Positions 9,649 through 16,912 of a DNA stretch of 64,000 nt are shown here, in pieces (the first letter of the stretch is position 1; each line of letters begins with the position of its first letter). The notes under the pieces are model-generated. The model worked only from the letters and a program-made list of their open reading frames with translations. It was not told where the DNA came from and ran no database searches. The DNA is taken from assembly GCF_002214605.1 (NCBI RefSeq), contig NZ_CP015193.1, forward strand, positions 1,897,980-1,961,979. The letters are read 5' to 3'. This DNA comes from Thermococcus chitonophagus. GTDB lineage: Archaea; Methanobacteriota_B; Thermococci; Thermococcales; Thermococcaceae. The position numbers and the translations under genes are program-made.

Positions 9649-10665
9649 ATGATGATAGAAGATTTGTTAAAGGTAAAAGAGGCTATTGAGAGTAGAGATA
9701 TTGATAAAGCACTGTACTTATCTGAAAAAATAAAGGATCAATATTGGCGTTCCTACGCCCTAAAGTGGATCTCCCAGGAGTTAGTCAAGAGCGATCCTAA
9801 AAAGGCGAGAGAGATAGCTAGTTCAATCCCAATTACCTCACTTAGGAGCGAAACCCTCCTCTATTTATCCTATGAGCTTTCGAAGATGGAGAAGTTTAAA
9901 GATGCCGTTGAGAGCGCCAAGTTAATTCCAGATTCTTACACAAAGAAGAAAGCCTTAAAGAGGATAAGCTCCGCTATAGCCGATGCTCTTAAGAGCAGGA
10001 ATATTGTTGAGATAAAACTGAGCGATTTAGGATTAGATGAGGCAGACATTGAGTTACTCAAGCCCCTTCCAGAGGGAGTCAAGTATGAAAATGGAAAATT
10101 CCTAGTAGATGCAGAGATAATTAAAACTCCAGAAGAGTTTTTCAATGAAGTCGTCGAAGTGGGAGGAGAAAACGGGAACGTAAAAAGTCCAGAAATGGAA
10201 GAGTTGCCAAAGGAGAATCTTGCTCCTGAACACATTTCTGAACCTTTCAAATCTTCACTTTTAGAGTACATAGCTCTTGAGTACTTAGACAGGGGAGAAG
10301 TTGATAAAGCCGTTGAGATTTTGGAGAGGATAAAGGTAGGAGGGCCACTACCTAGGCTACTCTTTTTCCTGGGGAAGAACCATGATGTTACAAAGGTAGT
10401 TAGACCTATAGATAAGGTTCTTCTGGCTTATAGGCTACTACTCCTGCTCCCAGAAGAAGACTCTTTCCCAATGCTTAATCTCATATTTGAGGACTTAAAG
10501 TATAGAAACCCAGGAAAATTCATAAGATTACTAAAGTTTTTCTCCTTTGAACTTTTAGAAGAAGGAAAGAGGCTTAACAATTCAAAATTGATAGAAAAGT
10601 CAAGAAAGCTATTTAAGGAAGCTCAGCGCCAGAGCTCAAGCTTTTCTATGAACCTCTTGGCGTAG
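9649..10665 (+). CDS. Alpha-helical repeat protein, paralogue of the 3969 gene
   Basis: A 338-residue protein of helical hairpins with TPR/HEAT character, such as DIDKALYLSEKIKDQYWRS and KKAREIASSIP. There is an interruption at about residues 120-200 by a non-helical, acidic insert (from LLKPLPEGVKYENGKFLVD to the NVKSPEMEELPKE stretch) before helices resume. No signal peptide or active site is visible. Two ATG codons lie in tandem at 9649. Its end overlaps the convergent CBS-domain gene by 43 bp. Function is unknown. Resemblance to 3969-5009 in length and repeat style suggests an old duplication. Confidence 0.68.
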   Translation: MMIEDLLKVKEAIESRDIDKALYLSEKIKDQYWRSYALKWISQELVKSDPKKAREIASSIPITSLRSETLLYLSYELSKMEKFKDAVESAKLIPDSYTKKKALKRISSAIADALKSRNIVEIKLSDLGLDEADIELLKPLPEGVKYENGKFLVDAEIIKTPEEFFNEVVEVGGENGNVKSPEMEELPKENLAPEHISEPFKSSLLEYIALEYLDRGEVDKAVEILERIKVGGPLPRLLFFLGKNHDVTKVVRPIDKVLLAYRLLLLLPEEDSFPMLNLIFEDLKYRNPGKFIRLLKFFSFELLEEGKRLNNSKLIEKSRKLFKEAQRQSSSFSMNLLA

Positions 10666-11801
10666 CGGATGTCCCTCTCAAGTTCAGCTTTCTGGAGGAG
10701 CTGCCTCTCAATTGCCCTTATGGCATCGTGCACAGCTTGAATGGCACCCCAGGTTTCTCCCTTAGCCACAAAAACTCCCCTGTCGGTAACTACCCTCATC
10801 CTTGCCTGATATAGGTGGACTCCCCTGAACTTCTCGTTGAACCTCCTTATGTAGAGGTAGATTATTCCCTCGTTGCCTAAGAGGTCAGAGTAACCGTCGA
10901 CGAACCTCTTTATGTCGTTGATTATCCTCTCTCTTGTGAACTCGCTCAGGGCTGAAGCGTCACCACCTAGCTGTAAGTAGAATCTAGCCTCCTTCTCGAC
11001 CATCCTTGATATTGGTAACAGGAGATCCTTAACCGTGAGCACTCCAACGACCTTGTTGTTCTCATCCACCACAATTAGACCGTCTATGTTGTTGTCCTTC
11101 ATCGTTGCTACAGCCTCTCTAACGGTGGCATCTGGCAGTATAGTTATGACACCCTTTATCATTGCCTCCCTAAGCTTCATGCTAAAGGGAGGTATCTTTT
11201 CTCCGACTAGCTCTCCTGCCTGGGCCCTAAATCTTGGCTTGATGAACCTTATTATTAGGTCGTGGAGCGTTACGAGGCCCTCAAGCTTTCCTTCCTCATC
11301 AACCACTGGGATCCTTGAGATGCCATGATCTCTCATTGTAGCTAGGGCCTTTGCAACGGTGTCATCTGGGCTCAAGGTTATAACGTCCTTAGTCATGAAC
11401 TCCTCTACCTTCCTCTTACCGAACTCTTCAGCGACGACCCTCTCGAGAAGGGCCATATCGCTTATTACACCCATTATCTCCGCCTTGCTTTCACCAACGG
11501 GAAGGGATCTTAAATCAGTCTCAAGCATGAGCTTAGCTGCGTGGCTTAGATCATCGTTAGGCTTAACAACGGGGGCCGGCTTATACACGTCCCTAACCTT
11601 TGCCTTAGTTGGATCCCACTTGAGGTGAGATCTTATAATCAAATCCTGGGTTAGGACGCCTTTGTACACGTTACCATCGAACACAAGAATTAGATCCGGA
11701 TCCTCCTTCTCGATAATTCCAATCGCCTCAGAAAGAGGCGCGTTTATATCTATCTTGGCATACTTGTCGGTCATAACTTCCTGTACTTGTATTCCGACCA
11801 T
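10623..11801 (-). CDS. Four-CBS-domain protein with an HPF/S30EA-like C-terminal domain
   Basis: A 392-residue cytoplasmic protein. Residues about 1-270 hold four CBS motifs in two Bateman modules, recognisable by VMTDKYAKIDINAPL, DVYKPAPVVKPNDDL, FMTKDVITLSPDDTV and MIKGVITILPDATV, each followed by a D/GV..xDL end. These modules normally bind adenine nucleotides. The rest (about 280-392: GIIYLYIRRFNEKFRG, HLYQARMRVVTDRG, then AIQAVHDAIRAIERQL) follows the beta-alpha pattern of ribosome hibernation factors: alternating basic strands, a strand ending in a small residue, then a paired helix with AVDxAxxxLERQL. I infer a nucleotide-sensing ribosome-binding protein; this has not been tested here. 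Confidence 0.72.
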   Translation of the reverse strand: MVGIQVQEVMTDKYAKIDINAPLSEAIGIIEKEDPDLILVFDGNVYKGVLTQDLIIRSHLKWDPTKAKVRDVYKPAPVVKPNDDLSHAAKLMLETDLRSLPVGESKAEIMGVISDMALLERVVAEEFGKRKVEEFMTKDVITLSPDDTVAKALATMRDHGISRIPVVDEEGKLEGLVTLHDLIIRFIKPRFRAQAGELVGEKIPPFSMKLREAMIKGVITILPDATVREAVATMKDNNIDGLIVVDENNKVVGVLTVKDLLLPISRMVEKEARFYLQLGGDASALSEFTRERIINDIKRFVDGYSDLLGNEGIIYLYIRRFNEKFRGVHLYQARMRVVTDRGVFVAKGETWGAIQAVHDAIRAIERQLLQKAELERDIRYAKRFIEKLELWR

Positions 11802-11900
11802 TCCTGGTCACCTCCTGACAATTATTATTTTGGTTTCTGCTCAATTTAAACCTATTGACTTCAAAGGGGTTTTAGTAAGAAAAGGTTAATAAAACTTTCG

Positions 11901-12317
11901 CTAGACGAGCTCCTTCCCAGTAGTTGTCATTACAAGTTTGCCGTGCTTAACTCCCTTTAGGCTTAGAAGCCTATCGGCAATCCTCTTTATTTTCTTGGCC
12001 TCTCCCTTAACAACCACTACCTCTAAGCAGTTGTGCTCATCCATGTGAACATGAAGACTTGCCACGATTTCGTCTAGATACTCGTGTTGCAGGTCAAGTA
12101 ACTCTTTTACAACATCGGCCTCATCGTGGTTATAAACCATTGTTATCGTTCCTGCAACTTCCTCATTTCCAACTTCCCACTCATACCTTACTATAAAGTC
12201 TCTTATTAGATCCCTTATCGCCTCGCTCCTGTTGGCGTAGCCTTTCTCCTCGATTATCCGGTCGAACTTTTCTAAGAGCTCCTCAGGTATGGAGACTCCA
12301 AATCTAACCAAGTTCAT
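11901..12317 (-). CDS. nikR: Nickel-responsive regulator NikR
   Basis: A 138-residue transcription factor with an N-terminal ribbon-helix-helix ([19 protein letters not shown], then [14 protein letters not shown]) and a C-terminal ACT-like metal-binding domain. The nickel ligands are visible as the His in LQHEYL, HVHM and the Cys in EHNCLEV. On binding nickel it represses or adjusts nickel uptake and hydrogenase-related genes. Pyrococcus depends on NiFe hydrogenases, so a nickel sensor is expected. The nearest transporter genes are not in the window. It has its own promoter (AAATATTTAA in the 60 bp upstream). Confidence 0.95.
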   Translation of the reverse strand: MNLVRFGVSIPEELLEKFDRIIEEKGYANRSEAIRDLIRDFIVRYEWEVGNEEVAGTITMVYNHDEADVVKELLDLQHEYLDEIVASLHVHMDEHNCLEVVVVKGEAKKIKRIADRLLSLKGVKHGKLVMTTTGKELV

Positions 12318-12513
12318 GCAACCACCATGATAAGTTTCGATAAAGGTTAAATATTTATGCGCATTAAGGTGCCTATTACATCCTCGCTCTAATGGATAAG
12401 CAAAACAGAGGACATTTCGATGTAACCCTCAAATGAGAGCCACTCAACATGGGGAAAGAAATTAGACGCTGTAACCATTCCGACGTTATAGAATACTAAG
12501 ATTTTTAGACGAT
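12318..12513. other. Intergenic region upstream of nikR, no gene seen
   Basis: About 195 bp. The first 50 bp hold the nikR promoter (minus-strand AAATATTTAACC) and a small palindrome ATGCGCAT just upstream of it that could be a regulatory half-site. In the rest I see no open frame, complete tRNA or C/D box structure. Confidence 0.4.
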
Positions 12514-12601
12514 TGGTGCGGGGGCGGGGATTTGAACCCCGGAACCCCTACGGGAGGGGATCTTGAGTCCCCCGCCTTTGACCAGGCTCGGCAACCCCCG
12601 C
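12514..12601 (-). tRNA. tRNA-Leu (anticodon CAA)
   Basis: Class II tRNA on the minus strand: acceptor GCGGGGG/CCCCCGC, discriminator A, encoded CCA (12514-12516), T-arm with TTCAAAT, anticodon loop CTCAAGA giving CAA, and a long variable arm CCCGTAGGGG. No intron is visible. Confidence 0.95.
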
Positions 12602-12678
12602 TCCATCATAGAGGGCTCACTCGGGCCTTATAAATTTTAACCATCCATAAGGATACACTCAGAAGAGCAGAAATTATA

Positions 12679-12754
12679 TGGTAGCCCCGCGGGGATTCGA
12701 ACCCCGGTCGCGGGATCCAGAGTCCCGCATGCTTGGCCGCTACACCACGGGGCT
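12679..12754 (-). tRNA. tRNA-Gln (anticodon CUG)
   Basis: Minus strand: acceptor AGCCCCG/CGGGGCT, discriminator A, encoded CCA (12679-12681), a TTCGAAT T-loop and anticodon loop CTCTGGA giving CTG. It is 77 bp from the tRNA-Leu gene in the same direction. Confidence 0.93.
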
Positions 12755-12882
12755 ACAGCCATTTTTCTCTCGATAAGCAGGGCTTTTAAACTTTACGGTC
12801 CTATCTAGAAAGATAAAAACTGAAAGTGACTCCAAAAGGTTAATATAAGACCAAAGGGAACTTAAATGAAAGGTGAAACATT

Positions 12883-13338
12883 ATGACATTTCCAATATTG
12901 TTCGTTTATGCCCAATCCTCTAGAACTATTCTAGGTAATGAAAGAAGAATATGGGTAATTGAATGTCTAAAACAGAATCATGGAAAAGCCGAAATTGGAA
13001 AGATAGTTGATTATATTGCAGAGTTAGAAGGGAACAACACGAGAAGACATAGAAAGAGTATATATGTGAGCCTAGTTCAAACTCACCTGCCAAAAATGGA
13101 AAGAGAGGGCATAATTAAAGTTGAGAGAGGGAACGTTGAACTCCTAAAGATCCCACAAGAGGTAGAAAGATACATGAAAACAAGAGATACACTAAATTTC
13201 TGGCCAATTATTTATGTAGTGTTCTCAGGTGCAGCCCTCATCGCTTCCCTCATTAGAAAGAGCAATGACGGCGTTATAATAGCACTTCTCCTTCTTGCTC
13301 TTGCAGTTCTTCACTGGATTAAGGCTTCGGGGCAATAG
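12883..13338 (+). CDS. Membrane-anchored winged-helix protein, probable regulator of the filament cluster
   Basis: A 151-residue protein with an N-terminal winged-helix domain (residues about 18-100: LGNERRIWVIECLKQ, HRKSIYVSLVQTHLPKMER, GIIKVERGNVEL) and two C-terminal membrane helices (about 108-145). This layout matches the DUF7344-like HTH proteins that often sit next to archaeal secreted-protein clusters. It has its own promoter (TTAATATAAG 40 bp upstream) and ribosome site (AAAGGTGAAA). It lies 120 bp ahead of the DUF1102 genes on the same strand, so I infer that it controls them in answer to a signal at the membrane. Confidence 0.65.
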   Translation: MTFPILFVYAQSSRTILGNERRIWVIECLKQNHGKAEIGKIVDYIAELEGNNTRRHRKSIYVSLVQTHLPKMEREGIIKVERGNVELLKIPQEVERYMKTRDTLNFWPIIYVVFSGAALIASLIRKSNDGVIIALLLLALAVLHWIKASGQ

Positions 13339-13379
13339 TTAACATCTTTTTCCTACGGTAACCATTGATTACTTCTTGG

Positions 13380-13446
13380 TTAATTTAAAACTACCTATAT
13401 ACTTGTTCAGGACTACAATCAGATTGGACCCATATACGGGTCCAAG
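13380..13446 (+). promoter_or_regulatory. Promoter and leader hairpin of the DUF1102 gene cluster
   Basis: An A/T-rich box (TAATTTAAAAC, with a second possible TATA, CCTATATAC, at 13394) is followed by a perfect 8-bp inverted repeat, TTGGACCC (13424-13431) and GGGTCCAA (13438-13445), with a 6-nt loop. It lies in the untranslated leader 12 bp before the start codon. It can be an operator or an RNA hairpin that limits translation or blocks a nuclease. Confidence 0.5.
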
Positions 13447-13457
13447 AGTATTTGGAG

Positions 13458-14060
13458 ATGGAAAAGGTGAATAAATTTGGACTTGCCATATTTGGTCTAG
13501 TGGCCGTTTTCGGCCTTGTTCTTGGGGCTGGGGCCACATTTAGCGACTACAATGCCAGCAGAAGCGTACACTGGGACATAGTAACAGATGACACGGAGCT
13601 CATTGACTTAACTCCCATACAGCCCTATTCATATATCAATCAAACTACGGGAAAACTCGTCATAGATTTCTCAACGAACAATCCAAATTACCCAGGATAC
13701 GGGGACGGCATAAGCCCTGCATCAGAGTACAACTTTGATGAAGTTTTTGGAGTAAGCAACCACCTTTGGGAAGACATGGACATCGTAGTAGAAATAAAGT
13801 CAACAAACAGCCACATAGAACTATACGGGGCAGATGGTGATGTCTATTCAGCATATGATGGTGTAAAAGCATCAGCTAGCGATTCAGCAAGAGACTGGGT
13901 CTGTTTTGTAGTTCCTAACAATGCCACAGTTAAGATAGGAATTGACTTGTCAGCAAATGGTGACAGTCCAGGTGATACTTGGACCGGAGATATTGAGATT
14001 AAAGCATACAGGCTTGGCACTGAGCCTGCTTACTTGGCAGGCAAGTGCGGGCAGCCATGA
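13458..14060 (+). CDS. Secreted DUF1102/TasA-like filament subunit candidate 1
   Basis: A 200-residue exported protein. The first 25 residues are a signal peptide (FGLAIFGLVAVFGLVLGAGA), and the predicted mature start is ATFSDYNASRSVHWDIVTDD. The rest is beta-rich with few charges and no cysteine until the end (CFVV and a C-terminal KCG). I recognise this as the DUF1102 family, which I recall being related to TasA/camelysin and to the bundling pilin of Pyrobaculum. A close paralogue follows at 14075, sharing DDxELIDLTPxQPY and NPxYPGYGxGxSP. The start is ATG at 13458 or GTG at 13467; the paralogue favours the shorter form. It would leave via Sec and be cut by the SipW-like peptidase in the cluster. 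Confidence 0.75.
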   Translation: MEKVNKFGLAIFGLVAVFGLVLGAGATFSDYNASRSVHWDIVTDDTELIDLTPIQPYSYINQTTGKLVIDFSTNNPNYPGYGDGISPASEYNFDEVFGVSNHLWEDMDIVVEIKSTNSHIELYGADGDVYSAYDGVKASASDSARDWVCFVVPNNATVKIGIDLSANGDSPGDTWTGDIEIKAYRLGTEPAYLAGKCGQP

Positions 14061-14074
14061 AGGAGGTATGAGAA

Positions 14075-14605
14075 ATGAATAAATTATTTGGGTTTGCCCT
14101 GTTCTTTGCAGGGCTAATGTTAGCCGTTGGCGCTGGAGCCAACTTCAGGTATTTCGAAGCAAGTAGAGATGTAAATGTCGCTATCGTAGCAGATGACAAC
14201 GAGCTTATTGACTTGACTCCACTTCAGCCTTATGTATATCTGAACAATGGAAAAATGACAATTGAAATCTCATCAAACAACCCACATTACCCAGGATATG
14301 GAAGTGGCCTCAGCCCAGACAGCACGTACGTATTTGAGGAAATGTTTGAGATTAGCAACGAACTATGGGAAAATGCAGATCAAGACTATCCAATTTGTGT
14401 AGAAGTGAAGGCCAGTGATGGAGTACAGGTATTTGCAGGATCATTTGATAACCCAACAGCTGGGCCTGCTGGAAACATTAGTGTTACTGTATATCATGGA
14501 AGTCCCGTAAAAATAGGGATGATATTCAACAACTATGGAAAGAACCTTGGCAGTGAGCAATTCCAGTTGGATATTAACACCGAAGCAGGTGAATGTACTA
14601 GGTGA
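14075..14605 (+). CDS. Secreted DUF1102/TasA-like filament subunit candidate 2
   Basis: A 176-residue paralogue of the gene before it, 14 bp downstream, with a clear GGAGG-type ribosome site. The signal peptide is LFGFALFFAGLMLAVGAGA, then the mature start ANFRYFEASRDVNVAIVADD. Shared blocks with the first copy are DDNELIDLTPLQPYVY and SNNPHYPGYGSGLSP, then a beta-rich C-terminal half ending in a single Cys (EAGECTR). Both copies also end near one cysteine, which could pair between subunits. Two unequal paralogues suggest either a hetero-filament or a major and a minor subunit. The downstream 40 bp contain a GGAGCC...GGCTCC-like hairpin and a T-run, a possible partial terminator. Confidence 0.75.
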   Translation: MNKLFGFALFFAGLMLAVGAGANFRYFEASRDVNVAIVADDNELIDLTPLQPYVYLNNGKMTIEISSNNPHYPGYGSGLSPDSTYVFEEMFEISNELWENADQDYPICVEVKASDGVQVFAGSFDNPTAGPAGNISVTVYHGSPVKIGMIFNNYGKNLGSEQFQLDINTEAGECTR

Positions 14606-14628
14606 GGAGCCTTTGCTCCTCTTTTTAA
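14596..14628 (+). terminator. Possible partial terminator after the second subunit gene
   Basis: The sequence GAGGAGCCTTTGCTCCTCTTTTT forms a perfect 7-bp stem (GAGGAGC/GCTCCTC) with a short loop, followed directly by T5. It lies just after the second subunit stop codon and before the peptidase gene. It would let the subunits be made in excess over the peptidase. Confidence 0.6.
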
Positions 14629-14646
14629 CTCTTGGTGGTTCAAGCT

Positions 14647-15621
14647 ATGAGGGCCTCCGATATTTTAATTCTAGCAATAATCCTTGGGCTAATAGTTCCC
14701 TCGACAATTGGATTCCTAGTTGGGAGGCCCGTCTTTGTTTCATATGTATACTCTGAAAGCATGTATCCAACTCTAAAGAAATGGGACGTGTTTTTCATAA
14801 ATCCATTTTCAAAAGGAGACATTGGGGATATAATAGTTTTCAACCTTTCTGGCAGATGGACCGTTCACAGAGTCTATGCCATAACTGAGAAAGGATATAT
14901 AACAAAAGGAGATAATAACGTCGCAACCGACCAACAAGACGGCAAAAACGCTCCTATACCAAAAAATCAGATAATTGGAAAGGTTATAACTATTGGAGGG
15001 AGACCATTAAAGATACCTGGGCTGGGGAAGTACATTACGTCCTCAGCGACCATGGTTATAGTTGGTGCATTGGGTATACTATCGATTATATCCGATACAG
15101 GTATGAAGAGAAAGAAAAGAAAGAGAATAGTAGTAACAACAGAGCAGATTTACCTAGGGCTTGCTGGGCTCCTTACAATTACAATGATCTTCATAGGTTC
15201 AATGAGCTGGGGAGAAGTAGAGATTACATACGCCTCAACACTCGCAGGAGGACAGAGGGAGGGATGGTATCTACCAGGAAGCACAATTGAAAAGAACTTA
15301 ACAATAAAGAACCCTTCAATGATTCCAATGGTCGTAATAGCTAGTGGAAAGATCATTAACACTACAACGCTTATGTTAAAAGGGCGTGAAGAAGCAACGA
15401 TACCAGTAAAGATTCTTGTACCAAAAGAAACTAGGATATATACAGATAAGGTCAGCATATCCTCATACTATCCAATTCTCCCAATTTCGGTAATAGATAA
15501 CCTTTACAGGATAAATCCTCGTCTGCCTCTAATAATTGAGGGTATGCTAGTATTCCTCCTCCTGCTCGCAATAGAACCACTCCTCGGGGATCCCGAGGTA
15601 GTATTTACAAGGAGATTTTGA
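14647..15621 (+). CDS. SipW-like signal peptidase I with an added C-terminal membrane/beta domain
   Basis: A 324-residue membrane protein. Residues 1-150 are an S26 signal peptidase of ER/SipW type: N-terminal helix, catalytic Ser in YSESMYPTLKKWDVFF, catalytic His in WTVHRVYAI, then TKGDNN. After a second membrane helix (about 140-160) and a basic stretch (MKRKKRKR), residues about 165-325 add a third helix, an extracellular beta domain with NxT sites (KNLTIKN), and a last helix before the C-terminus. The general archaeal enzyme at 2905 has only the first part. A dedicated peptidase next to TasA-like proteins is the same arrangement as sipW-tasA in Bacillus. The start follows GGTGG. Confidence 0.85.
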   Translation: MRASDILILAIILGLIVPSTIGFLVGRPVFVSYVYSESMYPTLKKWDVFFINPFSKGDIGDIIVFNLSGRWTVHRVYAITEKGYITKGDNNVATDQQDGKNAPIPKNQIIGKVITIGGRPLKIPGLGKYITSSATMVIVGALGILSIISDTGMKRKKRKRIVVTTEQIYLGLAGLLTITMIFIGSMSWGEVEITYASTLAGGQREGWYLPGSTIEKNLTIKNPSMIPMVVIASGKIINTTTLMLKGREEATIPVKILVPKETRIYTDKVSISSYYPILPISVIDNLYRINPRLPLIIEGMLVFLLLLAIEPLLGDPEVVFTRRF

Positions 15622-15623
15622 GA

Positions 15624-15989
15624 ATGATAAGAAAGATATTTGGTTTAGTCCTAATAGTGCTCGCCTTAACTCTCCCAACTTTTTCCACATTTAGCTACTA
15701 TAGGGCCCAAAGGAAGGTAACGATTGAGATTGGAAATGACCCAATGATAAAAGTTGATTGCCTAGGAAATGGGAGTATAAAAGTAACAAACAACATGGAT
15801 ACAATCGTTCATTTACAGGTTACTTGCAAACACTGTAAAACAGAAATTGAAACACTATATCCTGGAGAAAACATTACAATTGAGCACTGCCACAAGTATC
15901 TTGTGGTTGCAAGCTGGGAGAATGGGGGGGCAACAATTAGGGGACACTGTTGCTGTTGTCCCCATAATAAAAGGAGATGCAGAAATTGA
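15624..15989 (+). CDS. Short cysteine-rich third DUF1102-like protein
   Basis: A 121-residue exported protein. The signal peptide (IFGLVLIVLALTLPTFS) and the mature start FSTFSYYRAQRKVTIEIGND match the pattern of the two larger subunits (F-x-x-Y/F-x-A-x-R-x-V). The body is one small beta domain, and the tail is unlike the others: CKHCKTE, HCHKY, then HCCCCPHNKRRCRN. Ten or more Cys/His in 65 residues could bind metal or form disulfides. I infer a cap, base or anchor subunit of the filament. It begins 3 bp after the peptidase gene's stop region and overlaps the next gene by 13 bp, so it belongs to the operon. Confidence 0.6.
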   Translation: MIRKIFGLVLIVLALTLPTFSTFSYYRAQRKVTIEIGNDPMIKVDCLGNGSIKVTNNMDTIVHLQVTCKHCKTEIETLYPGENITIEHCHKYLVVASWENGGATIRGHCCCCPHNKRRCRN

Positions 15990-16912
15990 TTAAGAAAGAA
16001 CATGCCCTAGGGGCACTATTCCTGACTTTCCTCCTGCTGAGTGTGGCGGCGTATATGAAGGAGGAGAGCTATAAAGAGACAAAATTGGTGGAACAGATAG
16101 TCCAAAAAGGTGAGCTATCTCACTCAGCATACCTTACTAATGATACAGTCTATGGCAGGATAGCCAGCTTAGAATACTACCCAACAAGGATACTTGACAC
16201 GATATATGCTAACTACACCTATTCCATAGACCCAAGCGAAGCCGGATCATATTACATTACCGGAATGTCCTCGTACTACGTAACAAAAGGAAAAACTAAG
16301 ATTTACCTATTAAATGAGACAATATTCACAGTTAAAGGGAGATTTTCAAATGGTACATTTACCCAGGGCTTCAAAGTGAATTTGACCGAAATTAGAAACA
16401 GAAAGAGCGAGCTTGCAAAGGCGCTAGAACTTCCTAGGATATCCACCGAGGTAAAGATAATTGCAAGAATTAGAACAAAAGAGGGAGAATTTAAGCAGGA
16501 AATGCCAATTATCGAAGATACAAGTGGCCTCACGTATATAGGAGAGACGGAGCTTGAGAAAAAGAAGAACATAGTCAACACGGAGACCATTCAAAATTCG
16601 TTCCTCGGCATGAAAGTTTCAACATCACGGATTGTATTTCCATTGCTCGCATTGGCCTCAGCAGTTGCGCTTCTAATTGTGTGGAAACCGAAACCAAAAA
16701 GGAGAATTAATGCAATTGACGGGACCCCTACTGGCATAACATCTAGGGTTTTCATTGCTAATGAAGGGAGTTTAAAGAAAATTGCAAAAATTATTGGGAG
16801 TCCTATAATCCATTATACTATAGACGGAGTAGATATCTATGGCGTAATTGATGGGAATGTCATCTATGAATGGTGGGCTATGAAGACCGATGGGCCTGAA
16901 TCCAAGCAATAA
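15977..16912 (+). CDS. DUF5305 membrane protein
   Basis: A 311-residue protein with an N-terminal membrane helix (about 12-30), an extracellular beta-rich domain of about 190 residues with NxT/S sites, and a second helix (about 222-240: VFPLLALASAVALLIVW) followed by a cytoplasmic tail of 65 residues. The domain begins SHSAYLTNDTVYGRI and continues with YPTRILDTIYANYTYSI, which I recognise as DUF5305. The family is commonly found beside SipW-like peptidases and secreted beta proteins in archaea. A scaffold or assembly role is an inference. The last gene of the plus-strand cluster, it overlaps the convergent last gene of the archaellum operon by 35 bp. Confidence 0.7.
   Translation: MQKLIKKEHALGALFLTFLLLSVAAYMKEESYKETKLVEQIVQKGELSHSAYLTNDTVYGRIASLEYYPTRILDTIYANYTYSIDPSEAGSYYITGMSSYYVTKGKTKIYLLNETIFTVKGRFSNGTFTQGFKVNLTEIRNRKSELAKALELPRISTEVKIIARIRTKEGEFKQEMPIIEDTSGLTYIGETELEKKKNIVNTETIQNSFLGMKVSTSRIVFPLLALASAVALLIVWKPKPKRRINAIDGTPTGITSRVFIANEGSLKKIAKIIGSPIIHYTIDGVDIYGVIDGNVIYEWWAMKTDGPESKQ

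Noticed and set aside
12370..12400. A tRNA D-arm-like stretch (CTCTAATGGATAAGC)
   Set aside because: No matching T-arm, anticodon stem or CCA follows within 80 bp.
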